NCBI GenBank assembly: GCA_026874595.1
Contig: CM049311.1
Coordinates: forward strand, 4,503,676-4,567,675
Length of the DNA: 64,000 bases
Source of the DNA: Sipunculus nudus
Lineage: Eukaryota; Annelida; Sipuncula; Golfingiida; Sipunculidae
Direction: 5' to 3'
Below are positions 43,201 to 57,000 of this stretch, one piece after another. The position numbers and the translations under genes are program-made. How positions within the stretch are numbered: position 1 is the stretch's first letter; every line of letters starts with the position of its first letter. The notes beneath the pieces are model-generated. The model was not told where the DNA came from. It saw only the letters and a program-made list of their open reading frames with translations, and ran no database searches.

Positions 43201-46200
43201 TTTGACTTTTGAAGTTTCCTTTTGATTTTGGGGTCATAAGGTCAAAGGTTAAGGTCACAGGGCCCATCCATTCGCAAATTAGTTTATGGATGATATCTCA
43301 AGTTTAGGTCGACTGGTTGTCTTCAAACTGATCACAGGACCAATATTTAAAAAACCTCATAAACATACATCCTTATAGACAAATGCAGCTGAGCGTCGAG
43401 ACCCATTTGTCTCTGGTTTCAATTTGACATTAGGCTGCCTATTCATTTGGTGATACATCTGAGGTCAAAATGATATATAGGCTAAAGTTCAAAAAAGTTC
43501 TTACAGTTTATTCTGATGTATTTGAGTTACACACACCATGCTGACGTCACAGGTAAACGTTTAAACCTATTCATGGTAACATCAAAACAGTCGGTTTGTA
43601 TAACTACGCTTAACAATCCTCCAAAAAATATCTAATTTATGTGCTTGTAATTGGAAATGATACCCCGTCAAGGACACACAGTATGCAGCACACAAAAAAA
43701 AAAAGCCTGATGCTAACTACATGTCTCCAATTTCTCCAATATTAGAATAGCAACCATGTAGATCAAGAAAGCTCTACAAATGGTGTAGGGACCCCCCCCC
43801 CCCCCCAAACAATCTGCTCGAGCTGCAAAGTTTTAACCCATGGTCTCAACTTCTACAGTGTCTGTCCCTCCACTTCCACCAACACAACACTCAAGAGTGT
43901 CAACTTCTACAGGTAATGTTCGTCGACTTCCACCAACACAAAATGTGCATCACGATGCTTGGGCCTGATGATATATGCGCTGACTATGGATGACTGAACT
44001 TTGTCAATGCCACACGGGCTTCAGGTGGTATCGCATCTACCAAATAAATGCAAACGGAGTAGTCATTTCGTGAGGTCAAAGTCTATCTACTCTTCCATGT
44101 AGTCACACAAATTGTCCGTTTTTATGTTATCATAAAGAGGTTTAAAGTACATCATCTTACCTGTGGTATCAAAATAGTGTCTGTGTGACTTTAATGCATC
44201 AGCGACCTCTGAAACAACAAATGTTGGCTTTTTAGTAGCAGAAATAACGATTATATACGCTGTCGTGCAGATTCTGCATTCTGCATTTCCTTCTGCATGC
44301 TCATAAGAAATGTTTACTGTGACCTTCTTTTCTGCAAAGCATATCACTGATACTAAGAATCTGCCATTGATAATGACTCTAGTTTTTTACCCTGTCAAGA
44401 ATACATGAGAGGTAAGAATTCGGATGGATTTCCAGTGTCCTTATCAGCAGGCTTGTCCTGACAAATGTCTACTAAATCCCTCCCCTTTATCTCTTAGCAA
44501 TTATCATTAGGTCCAAGCATTAGGTGACAATAACATCCCCCGGAGATGTGGGGTTTGAATTATCTCCCATTGCTCCTTTGCCTATCAGGGTTACACAACC
44601 AGCAGCACCTGCATGGACATATCAAAATAGTAAAGTGCAACTGTAGGGGGAACCTGGTCTTATAAGCGTTAACATGGTGAACTGCTGTGTAAAACACAAA
44701 CTGTGTAACACAAACTAAGAGTGGGAATACTCTTGAAGAAGATAATGCTGAAGGCTCCCAAATTCATGGAATGTACATGAACAAGGCATATATATTGTAC
44801 GATAGATTCATATTAATCTGCTATTCAAACGTATTATATCATTCGCATGTGAAATTTGTTTTCGTTTTCGATGATTGAGCACAATCAAAATAATCATAGT
44901 GACAATTAATAGGCCTACCTACATCCAATTAGTGTCATATTTTTCCAAAATGTATCATATCATAGCGAATTTTGCTTATTCCCCTTACCAAATAGATCTT
45001 ATCCTGGAACAAAATGCATGATATGTTCAAACTATGACCTAACAAATATCACCAAATGAATTGGAATTATATAGATAACTGGAAGTAATGCCATTAATGT
45101 TTTTCTTTGTAATTATTTTTGCAAAAATGTGCACATCATTGACAGTTCGCAGTTTTTCTCTTCTAAATTTGACTTTGACCATGATCTTGATGCATGATAT
45201 GTACATTTTCATACCTCAGAAGTTCCGCCAAATGCATAAGCATTCTTAAGTTAGTTAGTTATTACAACTTAAATGCATTTATACGCCACTTCCTGCAAAA
45301 ACATGTTATATCACGGCGATTGTTGCTTTTTCTCTTGGAAGTATGACATTGACCTTGACCTTAATGCATTATATGTACCTTTTCGACCCCAGAGGTATCA
45401 CCAAATGAATGGGCAGCCTAGTCACAAATGGAACTACTACTTTTCATATGTTTTTATAACATTTGATTGAAAAAATGCTATATCAATCGTAATTGGGCAT
45501 TGACCTTAACCTAATACCGGAAGTGTATCATTTATGACTTCAGAAGTGTCCTAAAAATAACGGGCATCCTAATGTCGGTCGGAAATTACACCTTAAATGG
45601 TTTCTATGTCAGTTATTGTGGAATTATGGCCATTTAAATTTTTCACCCTTATTAATGGCGGCCATGTTGGATTTTGGGTGAAAATGACACTTTGCCATGG
45701 ATGGAATCAGGTGGGGTTTCATTTGTGCACTAAGACACCACACAGTAATCCGTTTAAGGTGAGAAGCCTTTGATAACATTTTTGTCCAACCTAAGTTATC
45801 CATTGACTGGACTTATCTGGTATAGTCTATGTGAATGATGTCTTGGGAGATCCTTTTGCAGATATCAAGCGGATAGGGGGCATGGTTGAAAGGTACGATT
45901 TGAAACACGGGAGTCCGAGTGTAACATGCAGCCCTTTAGATACGCTCGTTTGTTTCCCCAACATAAACTGGGATGTGTCTTCTACCGTCCTCATAAGCCC
46001 AGCCTAAGACACACCATGTGTGTCTAGTTTATCATGTAATCGTTCTAGTTTATCATGTTAATCCAATCCCAACATTCCTTATATACATGTGTATATATAT
46101 GTGTGTGTGTGCATATATATATATACATGCATACACACACACACATATATATATATATATATGTATTTGTGTTTGTGTACGCCTCCAGAGAGAGAGAGAG

Positions 46201-46912
46201 AGAGAGAGAATGCGGGATGGGGACTAAGGTTTATCGCAGACCACTACAACTCACAGGGTCAGCGCTGTAGACCCATCGGTATACTGATAATGGCTACCAG
46301 CAGATAAATGTCTACCAGGTTATCAACTGCAGGCATTAAGCCGTTGTTAGTCCAGGACGGGTTATTTGCTTGGTGTTATATCTTTCTCTCCCAAACAATC
46401 CGGTTAATTCGTTTATATTTATCACATTAAATAATGGGTATACGTTATAAAGTGTTCCAGCTGCTGTGTAAAGAAAAATATATCAACGTCGGTTAACATT
46501 TCAAAATATGGTAGCTGCATTAAACATGGTCAAGCTGATCATGGCCTACAATTTTGACATTACACATTATTATTTACTATACAATTACATTTATAATATA
46601 ATTTTCAGTAATAACATGGCCGCCAGCTGCGCGGTCACTGGCTGCTTGCCGGCAGGGATATGAGCCGTACGTGCCTGTCACAAATTTAATTACAGCTGGG
46701 GCAGCACAGGACTATATCTGAATTGACTACAAAACGAACCTTTCTTAATTTTCCACATATGTCATATGTAATATATAGTAATTATTTCTAAAAAATCTGA
46801 GTCCTGATTTATAATAAAAACAATGGTAATTAACACAATTAGAAAATAAGCTTTATAAAGAACGATCCTTTTTGAAAAAAAAGATATAAAAATCCATAAA
46901 AAATGAATAGTG

Positions 46913-47009
<97 letters not shown>

Positions 47010-49839
47010 TCCCGCCTTACACTGGGGAACACAACCTATCTACATATAACAAGAGCATAGAGTCACCAGCTGTAACGACCACCCACTAAATGTACATCAA
47101 ACAGCCAGCGGTCGAGAAATAATTGTCAGCCACTCTGGCATCTAATATACTCCCTTGTTAAACATGATACACACATTTCTTTAATGATGGTATCAGAGAA
47201 ATACACTTTGATCTGTCTTTTGGAATGACAAAACTTACGAGAGACATGTATCAGTTTAAGATCAAGTTTAAGTTATGCTGGTCCATTACTATGGAAAACG
47301 TTGCCTAATGATATTAAATATAGTAAGTGAACTCCTTAGCTACTTTCAAGCATAACGCTAAATCCTTCTTTTTTAAGTTCCTAACTCTGTACTCTAAAGA
47401 AACACCTATACTCTTCCTTCATTCGTACAAGATTCGCATGGAATGCAATGTTTTATGCTATTATGTTAAATACCTCACGAAATAATATTCTATTATCATA
47501 ATATGTTTAACGGATTTAACGTATATGTATTTATATGATAATACGAATTTTAATGAAAATGTATGGTAATTATATATTCATTTTTTCACAGGGCATGGTG
47601 GACTAACAATATGCCTTATGAACAAGTTACCCTGTATGAATATATTGAAACAAAAATTAAATAATACGTACAATTTTGTTGTAGTTGTTCTTATGGATGC
47701 GATATGTAGCGGGTTCAGCAGTCGTTACATTAACATCGGACCAGGCACAGTTCATGAAGTGAAACTGACAGGCAGCAGTCTGTATAATGGACCATTCAGG
47801 ACATGCTCCCTGACCTTGACCCCTTCAAAAAACTGCTCAGTGCTGATCGAATTTCAGTGGGTTGATATTTACACAGCTACAGGGCCAACACAGTGTAGCG
47901 ACTACCTGGAAATTATGTACGTTAATAACCAGGGATCTCGGCAGAGAGGTAATTATAATGAAACATCATCGTCATCGCTTCATTATCACCTTCAAAGTAA
48001 AAATGGTCTTGTCCTTTTCATTATTATCATATACTGAATTGTCCTTTACAATGCTTATAACTCAGACATGCTTTCATCCATTAGTTTTATACCGTATACA
48101 GTTGTGGATTGCAAAGGTCGAGAAAAATATTCATGGTATTGTGACCTTGACCTTTGGTTGCAAGGTCAAGTTCCAGCTACCTATTTTTATGGGCATGGTT
48201 TGACCATTAATACGATAGCACTTCCAGTTGTCATATGATTAAGTTCAAAATTGTCGGAAAGCAGGATAAACTCACAAATTGACCAACATTTGGGTGACAT
48301 GTACTTCTGAATTTTGAATACCCACATTGTTTTCACTGATATGCTATCTTAGGCAAGCAAATTGTTCTGATAATTAATATTGCACCATAGTAAGTTAGTG
48401 CCCTGTTCTGAAATTAGGTCATTGAAATTAAAAGATGCAATAATCAAATTCAAACAACATACCTTAACCAGTGCCATTCGTTCGCTTGCCACGATCTGAC
48501 GTACTAAGCTATAATTTAAACCAAGATATAATTTTAGAGTATAACAGCTACCATTTTATCTGTCCACTTGACATTTCCTCGCAAGAACCTTCCCTGTGTG
48601 GGCATTCGGGCGTTGTTTGTTCGTTAGCGCAATAGCACCTTGCGTTTGGTTCTAATTAATTATTTGTTAGAAAGCATCTACATATGACTGTCTGAAATGG
48701 TTAGCTTTACATTGATCTCGAACAATTTTTCCGTTAGTTATTAGCTCTTTGTCTTTTGACCACAGACTTAATTACACTGAAATATAATCTTAAGCATACC
48801 TTTGTCATCCAGGTCAGTCTTTCTTGTATCTTAGAATATTGCACTACAGCAAGCTATGATTACATTCTAAAACTAGTCAACTAATACCAAGTTCAGCTGT
48901 AAACTAGGTCAAACGGTATATCTTTATCAGCGTTTAGCTCCTCTTATAACAACCAGAATTAAACCCAACTAGATGTTTACAATCCTCCAGTCATCATTGG
49001 AAGCGTCCGCCGACGAAATCAACTGAGCGATTATTGGGAATCAGCCATGGCGTGTATATGACCTTGGAAATTAGGTAAAGATAAAAAATAGATATCAGGT
49101 GCAAATCTGTTACCTATGACTAATTATGTGCCCGAAGATCAGTTTTGGAAAATCAGCGCAAACACGGGCAAAATAAACAAAAAGAAGAAAACATTGTAAC
49201 CAATGACAGCCTTCATATCATTGTCGCCAGTATCCTCATAATTTTCATATTTTCCTCGTCCTGATAATCATCATTATTACATACAACCATAATTATCATC
49301 GTTGTCATCATCATAAAGGAAGCAATGTCTCCAGTATTAGAGTTCATCCTGCTACCAAAATCCGTCCTTAACTCAATTGGCTTGTGTTTTTTGCAGCAGC
49401 CCTAGACTGTTTAATAAAATGGTGTTACATTTAAGCAAAGATGCACGACATATTGTGAGGCAAAAGTGCGGACCGTGTAGTATATCGCATACAGTTACTA
49501 AAAGCCATGTCAATTGCGGGATCACATGATCGGACCGTTTAGTGGGGCTGCCCTTAGAGGTCGCTCAAGGTCGCTGCGGGAACAAAGTTTGAGCCGCATA
49601 CATGCCTTTAACATGTATAAAGCGGTCCTCACTATTATCATTATCATTATTATCTTTATCATCACTAGAACAACTGCACTTGTCGGTGTATCCCGAGAAC
49701 AAATAATTTAAGTTGAGCTAAATGAGAGACATAAGAGCCATAGGAACCCTTTGGCCGGCTTCTGTGAATAGGGCAAGCTAAGTGACAGACCAAACCCTCT
49801 CTGCATTAGTTGCAGAGCTAACGCTAATTCAACAATAAC

Positions 49840-49889
<50 letters not shown>

Positions 49890-51010
49890 CATAAAATGTA
49901 TATTGTCACACCCCCGAAGGACTGGACACACCAGGTTCTTTTTAATGGTGAACTAAACCGGCAGAAACACACTTGCACTCAAAAATATGAAAAAGATATG
50001 AGTAAACAAAACAATAAAGTATATTAAATGTAAACATACACTCCTCTTGAGAGGCAATCCACACAAATGTATCGATGATCTCTAGAGTCCATATAATAAC
50101 ACACAAAATATCACTGTTAACTCCCGAATGTACAATATACAATAAAGTTCATCTTGGTAACACAGCTGCATAACACATGACCGACGCGTAAGTGACATTT
50201 GAATGCAAGCTTCTAGTCCAGACCTCTTATCACTGTATATATACAGGCAATCACAGAAAAGTCTGTTACAGCAGAATAATCCTGGGGAGGGTAAAACACT
50301 ATGTACCTGAATATCCCACTGTGCACGACAATATTCAGTACCACTAACGATTCTCGTATAAACTCTCCTGGTCTTTTACTGGACGTCACCATGGCAGAAA
50401 CACATCGACGGCTTACAAAGTCCTTATGTAAATACGATTCCACTCTTAGGTTCCATAGAGATGTTTACGTGGCAGCCCGCTCAGGAACCTCGTTTCTCAG
50501 CTGATCAGACAATACCGGACCCTCCTCTAGACCGGTTACAAACGGTCAGACTACAAATACTTATAAATGGCGCGCTGACCTAGGAGATTGTGAAGTCCTT
50601 CCAGCATCCACAGCTTATATACGCCTGCTTACGTCACACATGCTGCCCGGCTTTTGGCCTATCGTCTCACACTCTGATGCGGCCTGTCATAAATGGCATG
50701 AAAACTAAAATGAACACGCCTCTAGAGAGCGTGACATGGGGGAAAAAAATCAAGTATGCAGGTGCGTTGCCTTTGAGGTTTACAGTAAACAATGTTATTA
50801 CAGCAACCTTCAAAACATGAACGGATTCCCAAGGAATTAAAATTATACTGAAACCAAAATAAAATGAAATTTTTCTAGACTTGGTTCTCATGCTAATATC
50901 TTTACATGATGCTACATATTAATGTACAGCAAATTAAAGAAACAATCATCTGATTTTACTACTCTTATTTGAATGTGCAATAAAATAACTTAAGTCACAG
51001 TTCTCTGGTG

Positions 51011-51070
<60 letters not shown>

Positions 51071-54000
51071 ATTATTTTTAGAGCAGTGAGGAGATAACAG
51101 GTATTGTTTCTTGCGAAGTTACAGGGGCTCCAATTACTTTTGTCACATTGCAAACATATCCATCAAAAACTTTGAACTATGTACTTTCCATTTTCCGAAC
51201 ATCAATCCTCTTATGTCTCTTGACAGTGCATATGACTTTTAATTAGATTCCATCGATGAGTTCTCACTTTGAACATGTCGATGAAAAGTTCTGACCCGGC
51301 GGTTTACTTAACAAACAAAAAGAGAACATTTTAAGCTGAGCAATATATGGAGGAGCATCAAGGGTTTTCCTATATATGTAATTCAAGAATTTTCCGTACA
51401 CAGGTGTCATTTACGGTGCAAAGTCAGACGCTGGGTGTTTTACCTAGCACCTATCACCTCATGATATTTTGTTGTTCTTTGAATTCAACACGATCTCCTC
51501 GCTTGTGATACCCTCGTCTGTGTAATTGTTCTCATGCACTCTTTAATCAAGGATTATATTACTGAGGCTGATCACGATCCAGGATAATAATACCTGTAGC
51601 GTCCTATCTTTTCCTCTGAAATTAATTCATATTGTAAAGCCAGCTTTAACGTTTTGTTTCAAAGTAATCATATCAAAGTTTAACCGATGACATGATTCAA
51701 ATTAGCAAAGAAGATTAATTAAAGTCGGCATAAAAGAGACTTTCTATAATGATTTCCTGTAAAACAGAAGTTTTATTTTCTTTTGTTTTAGGTCGTTTTT
51801 GCGAAGAAAGGGGAAATACATGACCTTACTGCAGGGGTGGATTTAGTAGTAGGCGAAGGGGGCACGCCCCTCTTTTTCCACCAACCCACCATAACCCCAG
51901 AGTTGGGTCCAAGTACTTTTAGGGTACTCGAGTACGAGTACTGAGTACACTAAAAGTACTCGAGTACAAGTATGAGTACTTTTCACTTTTTCCAAAAGTA
52001 CTCGAGTACGAGTACCGAGTACTCAAAATGTACTCATGAGTACTTTAATGGGTACTTTTTTTTAACCAAACTTGTTTAATGATATTGTTGAATTAAATAT
52101 ACACTTACAAAGTTAAAAAATATTTTTATTAATGAAAACCTAGGAAAAAATCAAAATATATACAATGTTGTGTTATGCTTAATTAAACTACTGAGGCGAA
52201 ATACAAACTCTAGGGCATATAAACAAGCCATATACAGTTGAAATATATCAAAGCATTAACTTATTACAGTAGATATAGTTTGCATTGATGAAACATCTTG
52301 TCTCATAGGTTCTCATAAAATATATTTCTTTGCCAGGACAAGATACACAATTTACTTAATGTTGTATTATGCAAATTCAAAATACTGGTGGGAATGTTCA
52401 GACACTGCAACATAAAAAGTTAATATATAAAAGTTATATTGTTAAAGGAAATCTCACCTTCATTGTATAAAGCATATAACCATATGTTAACCATATGTAA
52501 TCAAATAATAATAACAATGATAACAATAATAATAACAACCATATGTTATGACTTATATAATATCAACTGATGAATAATATGTGGCTGTAGCCTAATGAAG
52601 ATATTTAATGACAATCGGTATATGTGAAAATAGTATAAAACAACATATTTGACAGACTGACTATGTCATTCATCATGTGTAATAATTTATGAGAATTAAC
52701 AAACGTTACATCAGTGGCACATTACATCAAGGAATGAGGCGATAGTATACGTAATTTTAATAGAATATTACAGGTTTTCAAAGCTAGTAAGAGAATATTA
52801 CTATCGATTGAAAAGAAATTTGAACTTGTAATGGTAATAGTATCCCAGGTGATAATAGCTATTACTTTTCTATTACAACCCTAGGCTAACACATCTAGTG
52901 TTTGTTTGATTAGGTTGATAGAGCACAGTAAAGGGCCCAGTAGTGTAGTGTGATCAGTTAATGCTGGGTCCTTTTATGGTCCAGTGGGCACCAGACAGAA
53001 AGCTTTGGCTTGAGGTAAATCCCCCCCCCCCCCCCAGTTCTCTTTGTTGATTCATTAAGCAGGTTTGGTCATTAAACATTGGAGAAGTCCTTTGTGAGCA
53101 TACACAGTATGTTGGGCAAGTTATTGTCAGCTGATAGTAGAATATGATGCTGCAGCCTATGTTGTTGTAGCTACAAGGTGTATGGTCTGATAGTCACAGC
53201 TTTTCATGGGTCAGTCAATTGACAGCCAACTTTGAGTTGAGTCTTAGTTGTGCCATAGACTGTGTACAGAGGTCATCAAAGACTGCAATTCTCACTGAAA
53301 ATCTGCTAAACTTACACTCACATTTAGTTTCATAAGTAAATCAATTCAAGCTTGATTAGCCCAAGCCCCGGAGCACTGCTGAATTTATGTTATGATGAAC
53401 AGTTTCTGAGTATATTTAATTGTATTGAATTGTGGAAAACCTTAACTTTTTTATTTTGGGATCTTTCAAAAATTAGAATTTTTCTCTTAAAATATTACTC
53501 AGTATGAATTTGCTGATTTAATGTTTTATTGAACACTATGGTGTACTTATCTTGCTGGAAATATATAATGCTGTACACATGTACACATGAATTGCATGAA
53601 TGTATTAATTATAAAATAGTTCAATTTATTTATATTTAATATTATATAAAAGTAACAGTATTAGTAATAGGAGCCAAGTAATAGTAATAGTAGTAGTTAT
53701 CGATGTGAAAATGCTGTAATAGTTTCAGTTATAGTAACAGATGGATTTCTTTAAGTACTATTATATATGATATAATATATGTTATATAATATGTATTATA
53801 CATAATATCTTACTATAATATATTATAATAAACTATTATTAATATTTTAAATTAAGATTAAAGTTTATTTCGAAATTTTAATGATATATGAAATACCCAA
53901 AAGTATTCATGAATTACTCATATGAGTACCGAGTACTTTCAAAGTACTCGAGTACAAGTACGAGTACTTTTGTGATTTTTAAAAAGTACTCAAAAAGTAC

Positions 54001-57000
54001 TCATGAATACGAGTACCATGAGTACGAGTACTTTTTGACCCAACTCTGCATAACACCCCCCCCCCATGCCATGGAAAATGAAATAATGTCTCAGTACCGA
54101 TTAGTACCGCCGAATTTGCGTCCGGTGCTTTTCCTTTAGTATACTTCTTCATGCGAGAGTTATGTGCTAAAGACTAAAAGCACTAACGTTACCATTGTTA
54201 ACCTGTACCAGGGTGTTGAACCACCCCCCCCCCTCCCACGTTCTAGGATCCCGTATCCGTCTCTGTACTGTGTAAGACTCATGCGTCGTAATTAGCCGAT
54301 CGCTTCCGTAGGGCAGAGCAGCATTGTTTATTGTAACAGTACGTCAGTAAATTCTGTTTTAGCCATATGTACAGACAACATAAGGAAACACAGCGTTTTT
54401 GATAGAGCATAAAAGTGGACTCCTCGGTTGCTTTTTTTTACCGGCGCAATGTGAAACATACGATATAAAAACATATTGCGTCGTCGTCGGCGGCTACCTT
54501 TATGATGCCTGATCAAAGTACATTTTGAATGCCGAATGAGCATGCCCTTACCCTGATTAACAGAGAATTAACAAGAGCGTTTATTTTTTATAGATAAATC
54601 CTTGTTTTAATTTTGTTTTCGAATGATGAAAAGATTCTAAAATGTACCTACTGTTTCTCGTGATTTCAGCAACAGTCTGTGGCAGCCGAGACCAGGATGA
54701 CATCTCATCCAGGAACCAGGTCACGTTGACTTTCATAAGTACGGGAGGGTCAGGTAGAGGATTCAGTCTCCTCGCGTCATGTGAAACAGGTAGGAATTCG
54801 ACAACCTTCATTTTAGCTCAGTCTTCCTGGGCTACAGGGACCATCCTTTGTCCGTCGTTCTTTCGCCGGACATGGCCGTCTAGCAGTCCGTCAGCACGGC
54901 ACAAATAGGAACCGTTGGAACTAGAATCTTCTAAATGAATATCCTGGGAGGTCAATAAAAAATCTCTTGGGAAAACACCAGTATATTTATCTATTTTTAC
55001 GTTTTTTTCCCTATTTTAAGACCCTCAATCGTCTGTCTTTTTTTCAGCTGTGGTTTCATCTACAATCTCGAAGACTGATGACCTTGATCTTTTTTTTTCT
55101 CTTGTGCAACCTGTAAATAGACCGGTCTTGATTGGATTCAGTCAAAGGCCAAACGTCAAGATCACATCTGTAGTTAATCTCCATTTGGCTTTCAGTTCCT
55201 GTTGTGATTGTTAGGCTAAAAGGTCAGTTATTCATCTGAGCGTCATGACCCATGGGTTAAGCAAAGCGGACTTTCACTCATGTATGCTGAATTGTAGCAT
55301 GCATATCTTCTGTCCTTCCGCCATTGAGCAGACCAGAGATCGAAAACGTTACAGACCAAGAAAGTGTTAACTGGTCCTGGTAAATCAAACTTGAAACCCG
55401 ATTTGGGTCAATGTTCTTTATAATCCGCGAGTTTCAGCGTATACGATTGTGCGTGCCTTGGATCTCTCTCAGCAACTGGCAATGTATTTTAAACGTTCAC
55501 GTATCCTGGACTACTGATGTAATTACTGTTACCACAACCTTACACTGTTATGCCCTGCTCTGCATACGCTCGGCAACAGTACCATGGGGTACCTAAGTCA
55601 CAAGAAGTTAGACAAATATGCACAATTAAAATAATCTTTATTTACTTACCTACCCTATCTATGTGGAATTCTTTGAGTTACGTGTCCAAAGACACGTGTT
55701 TCAAACCAGAAGGCCAAGCGGATTGCCGTTCAAATTGATTTTGAAATCTTGCTTGAAAATATTATAATTTCAAATCGGCACAAACTGAAACATTTAGTAT
55801 TAGCAGATCTCGAGAAGGCCACAGGTCGCATTCTGAACACTGTTCCTGGATTTATTTACAGGATTATTGTAAACTAGAAAATGTCCAGAGGACCTGATCC
55901 CCCGACACGTGTACACACACCATCACACACACACACACCATCACACACACACACACACCCTCACAGCCACAGAACTGACCGAAACCACTTTGCGCAGAAC
56001 CGAATCTGCTGCCAGTACGGAAAGTGACTTTTAGGATGCAGTGACTATTGTAATTAGAAGTAGATCCCAGTGAAACTCTTTGAGAATAGTATCACATGTG
56101 CATGTAAAATGTAAAAATTTTGTATAAAACAGTTCATAACAAAGCACCGCAAACGTGCACAATACGCCCGTTGTGTATCTGGTGACCTCTGACATCATTG
56201 TATTCCCAGAGAAAGTCGGGATACTATGGTTTAAGCACGGTCGCGCCGCCGCCGCCGCAGAGATTTCGTTTAGAATTTTTACGGATCTTTACCAAACTTG
56301 ACATGTGCATAGATATGAGTGAGAGGACGAAGCCTGATCAAAATGAGGTCATGACCTTTACCAGGAGAGTGACCTTGACCTTTAATACATCCATTTTGGG
56401 GGGATATCACACAAATTCTTAAATATCTCAAGAAATCTTGCATTGATTGATCCAAAAATCAACTTGACCGTAGATCTTAGATAGTGATGTAATGTACCGA
56501 AAACTGGTGGCGCCACCTGTTATCCTATTCAAACTTGACTTATATATGGCCCATCAATAAAGGAAGACATCTATTTATTCTGAGGTCATGAGGTCAAAGG
56601 TCAAGGTCACAGGACACACATCTTTGAAACAATTGTGGATGCATTTTCAGCCGCACTTTTAATTTCAGACCTTTTATCTTGAACAAATGGTTCACCTGCC
56701 GATAGAGGAAGATCCCTATCCATGTTTAGGTCACAAGGTCAAAGGTGAAGGTCACAGGAGTCATCTGTCCGAAAATTCATTTCCTGATTATTACATTAGC
56801 TTGGAATGATATATAGGTTTCAAACTTGACTTACATATAGCCCATCAATTAAACAAGATTCCTATTGATTTTGAGGTAATGAGGTCAAAGGCCAAGGTCA
56901 CATGACAAACATATTTGAACAGATTGTGGATGCATTTTCAGCCAAACATTTCATCTCAGACCTTTTATCTTGCACATATAGTTCACCTGCCAATAAAGGA

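Larger units (their letters stand above)
38358..47684 (+). other. CUB gene intron 1
   Basis: 9.3 kb, phase 1. It holds the hAT-like element, the array-bearing elements, the 155-bp tandem array, microsatellites and one candidate cassette exon (43859). A minus-strand 86-codon frame at 44087-44347 has varied composition but no recognised domain. Confidence 0.6.
47949..54669 (+). other. CUB gene intron 2
   Basis: 6.7 kb, phase 1. It is dominated by the hAT-type element at 51898-54048, only 621 bp before exon 3. It also holds CA/TA tracts and a 49904-50736 segment with short TGTCAC/GTGACA ends of unclear nature. No additional exon supported. Confidence 0.6.

Noticed and set aside
40768-43415. CRISPR array
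   Set aside because: Periodic, but units are diverged along their length with no constant-repeat/variable-spacer structure, and the DNA is eukaryotic.
44087-44347. 86-codon minus-strand frame with protein-like composition
   Set aside because: No family recognised and no supporting splice sites identified; mentioned only inside the intron description.
49904-50736. Solo LTR with TGTCAC...GTGACA ends
   Set aside because: The two ends are complementary for only six bases, no 4-6 bp target duplication, no primer-binding site or polypurine tract, and no second copy in the window.
51832-54265. Second hAT-like element enclosing the 51898 element
   Set aside because: CAGGGGTGGATTTAG on the left and CAGAGACGGATACGGG (inverted) on the right are only loosely alike and no target duplication matches.
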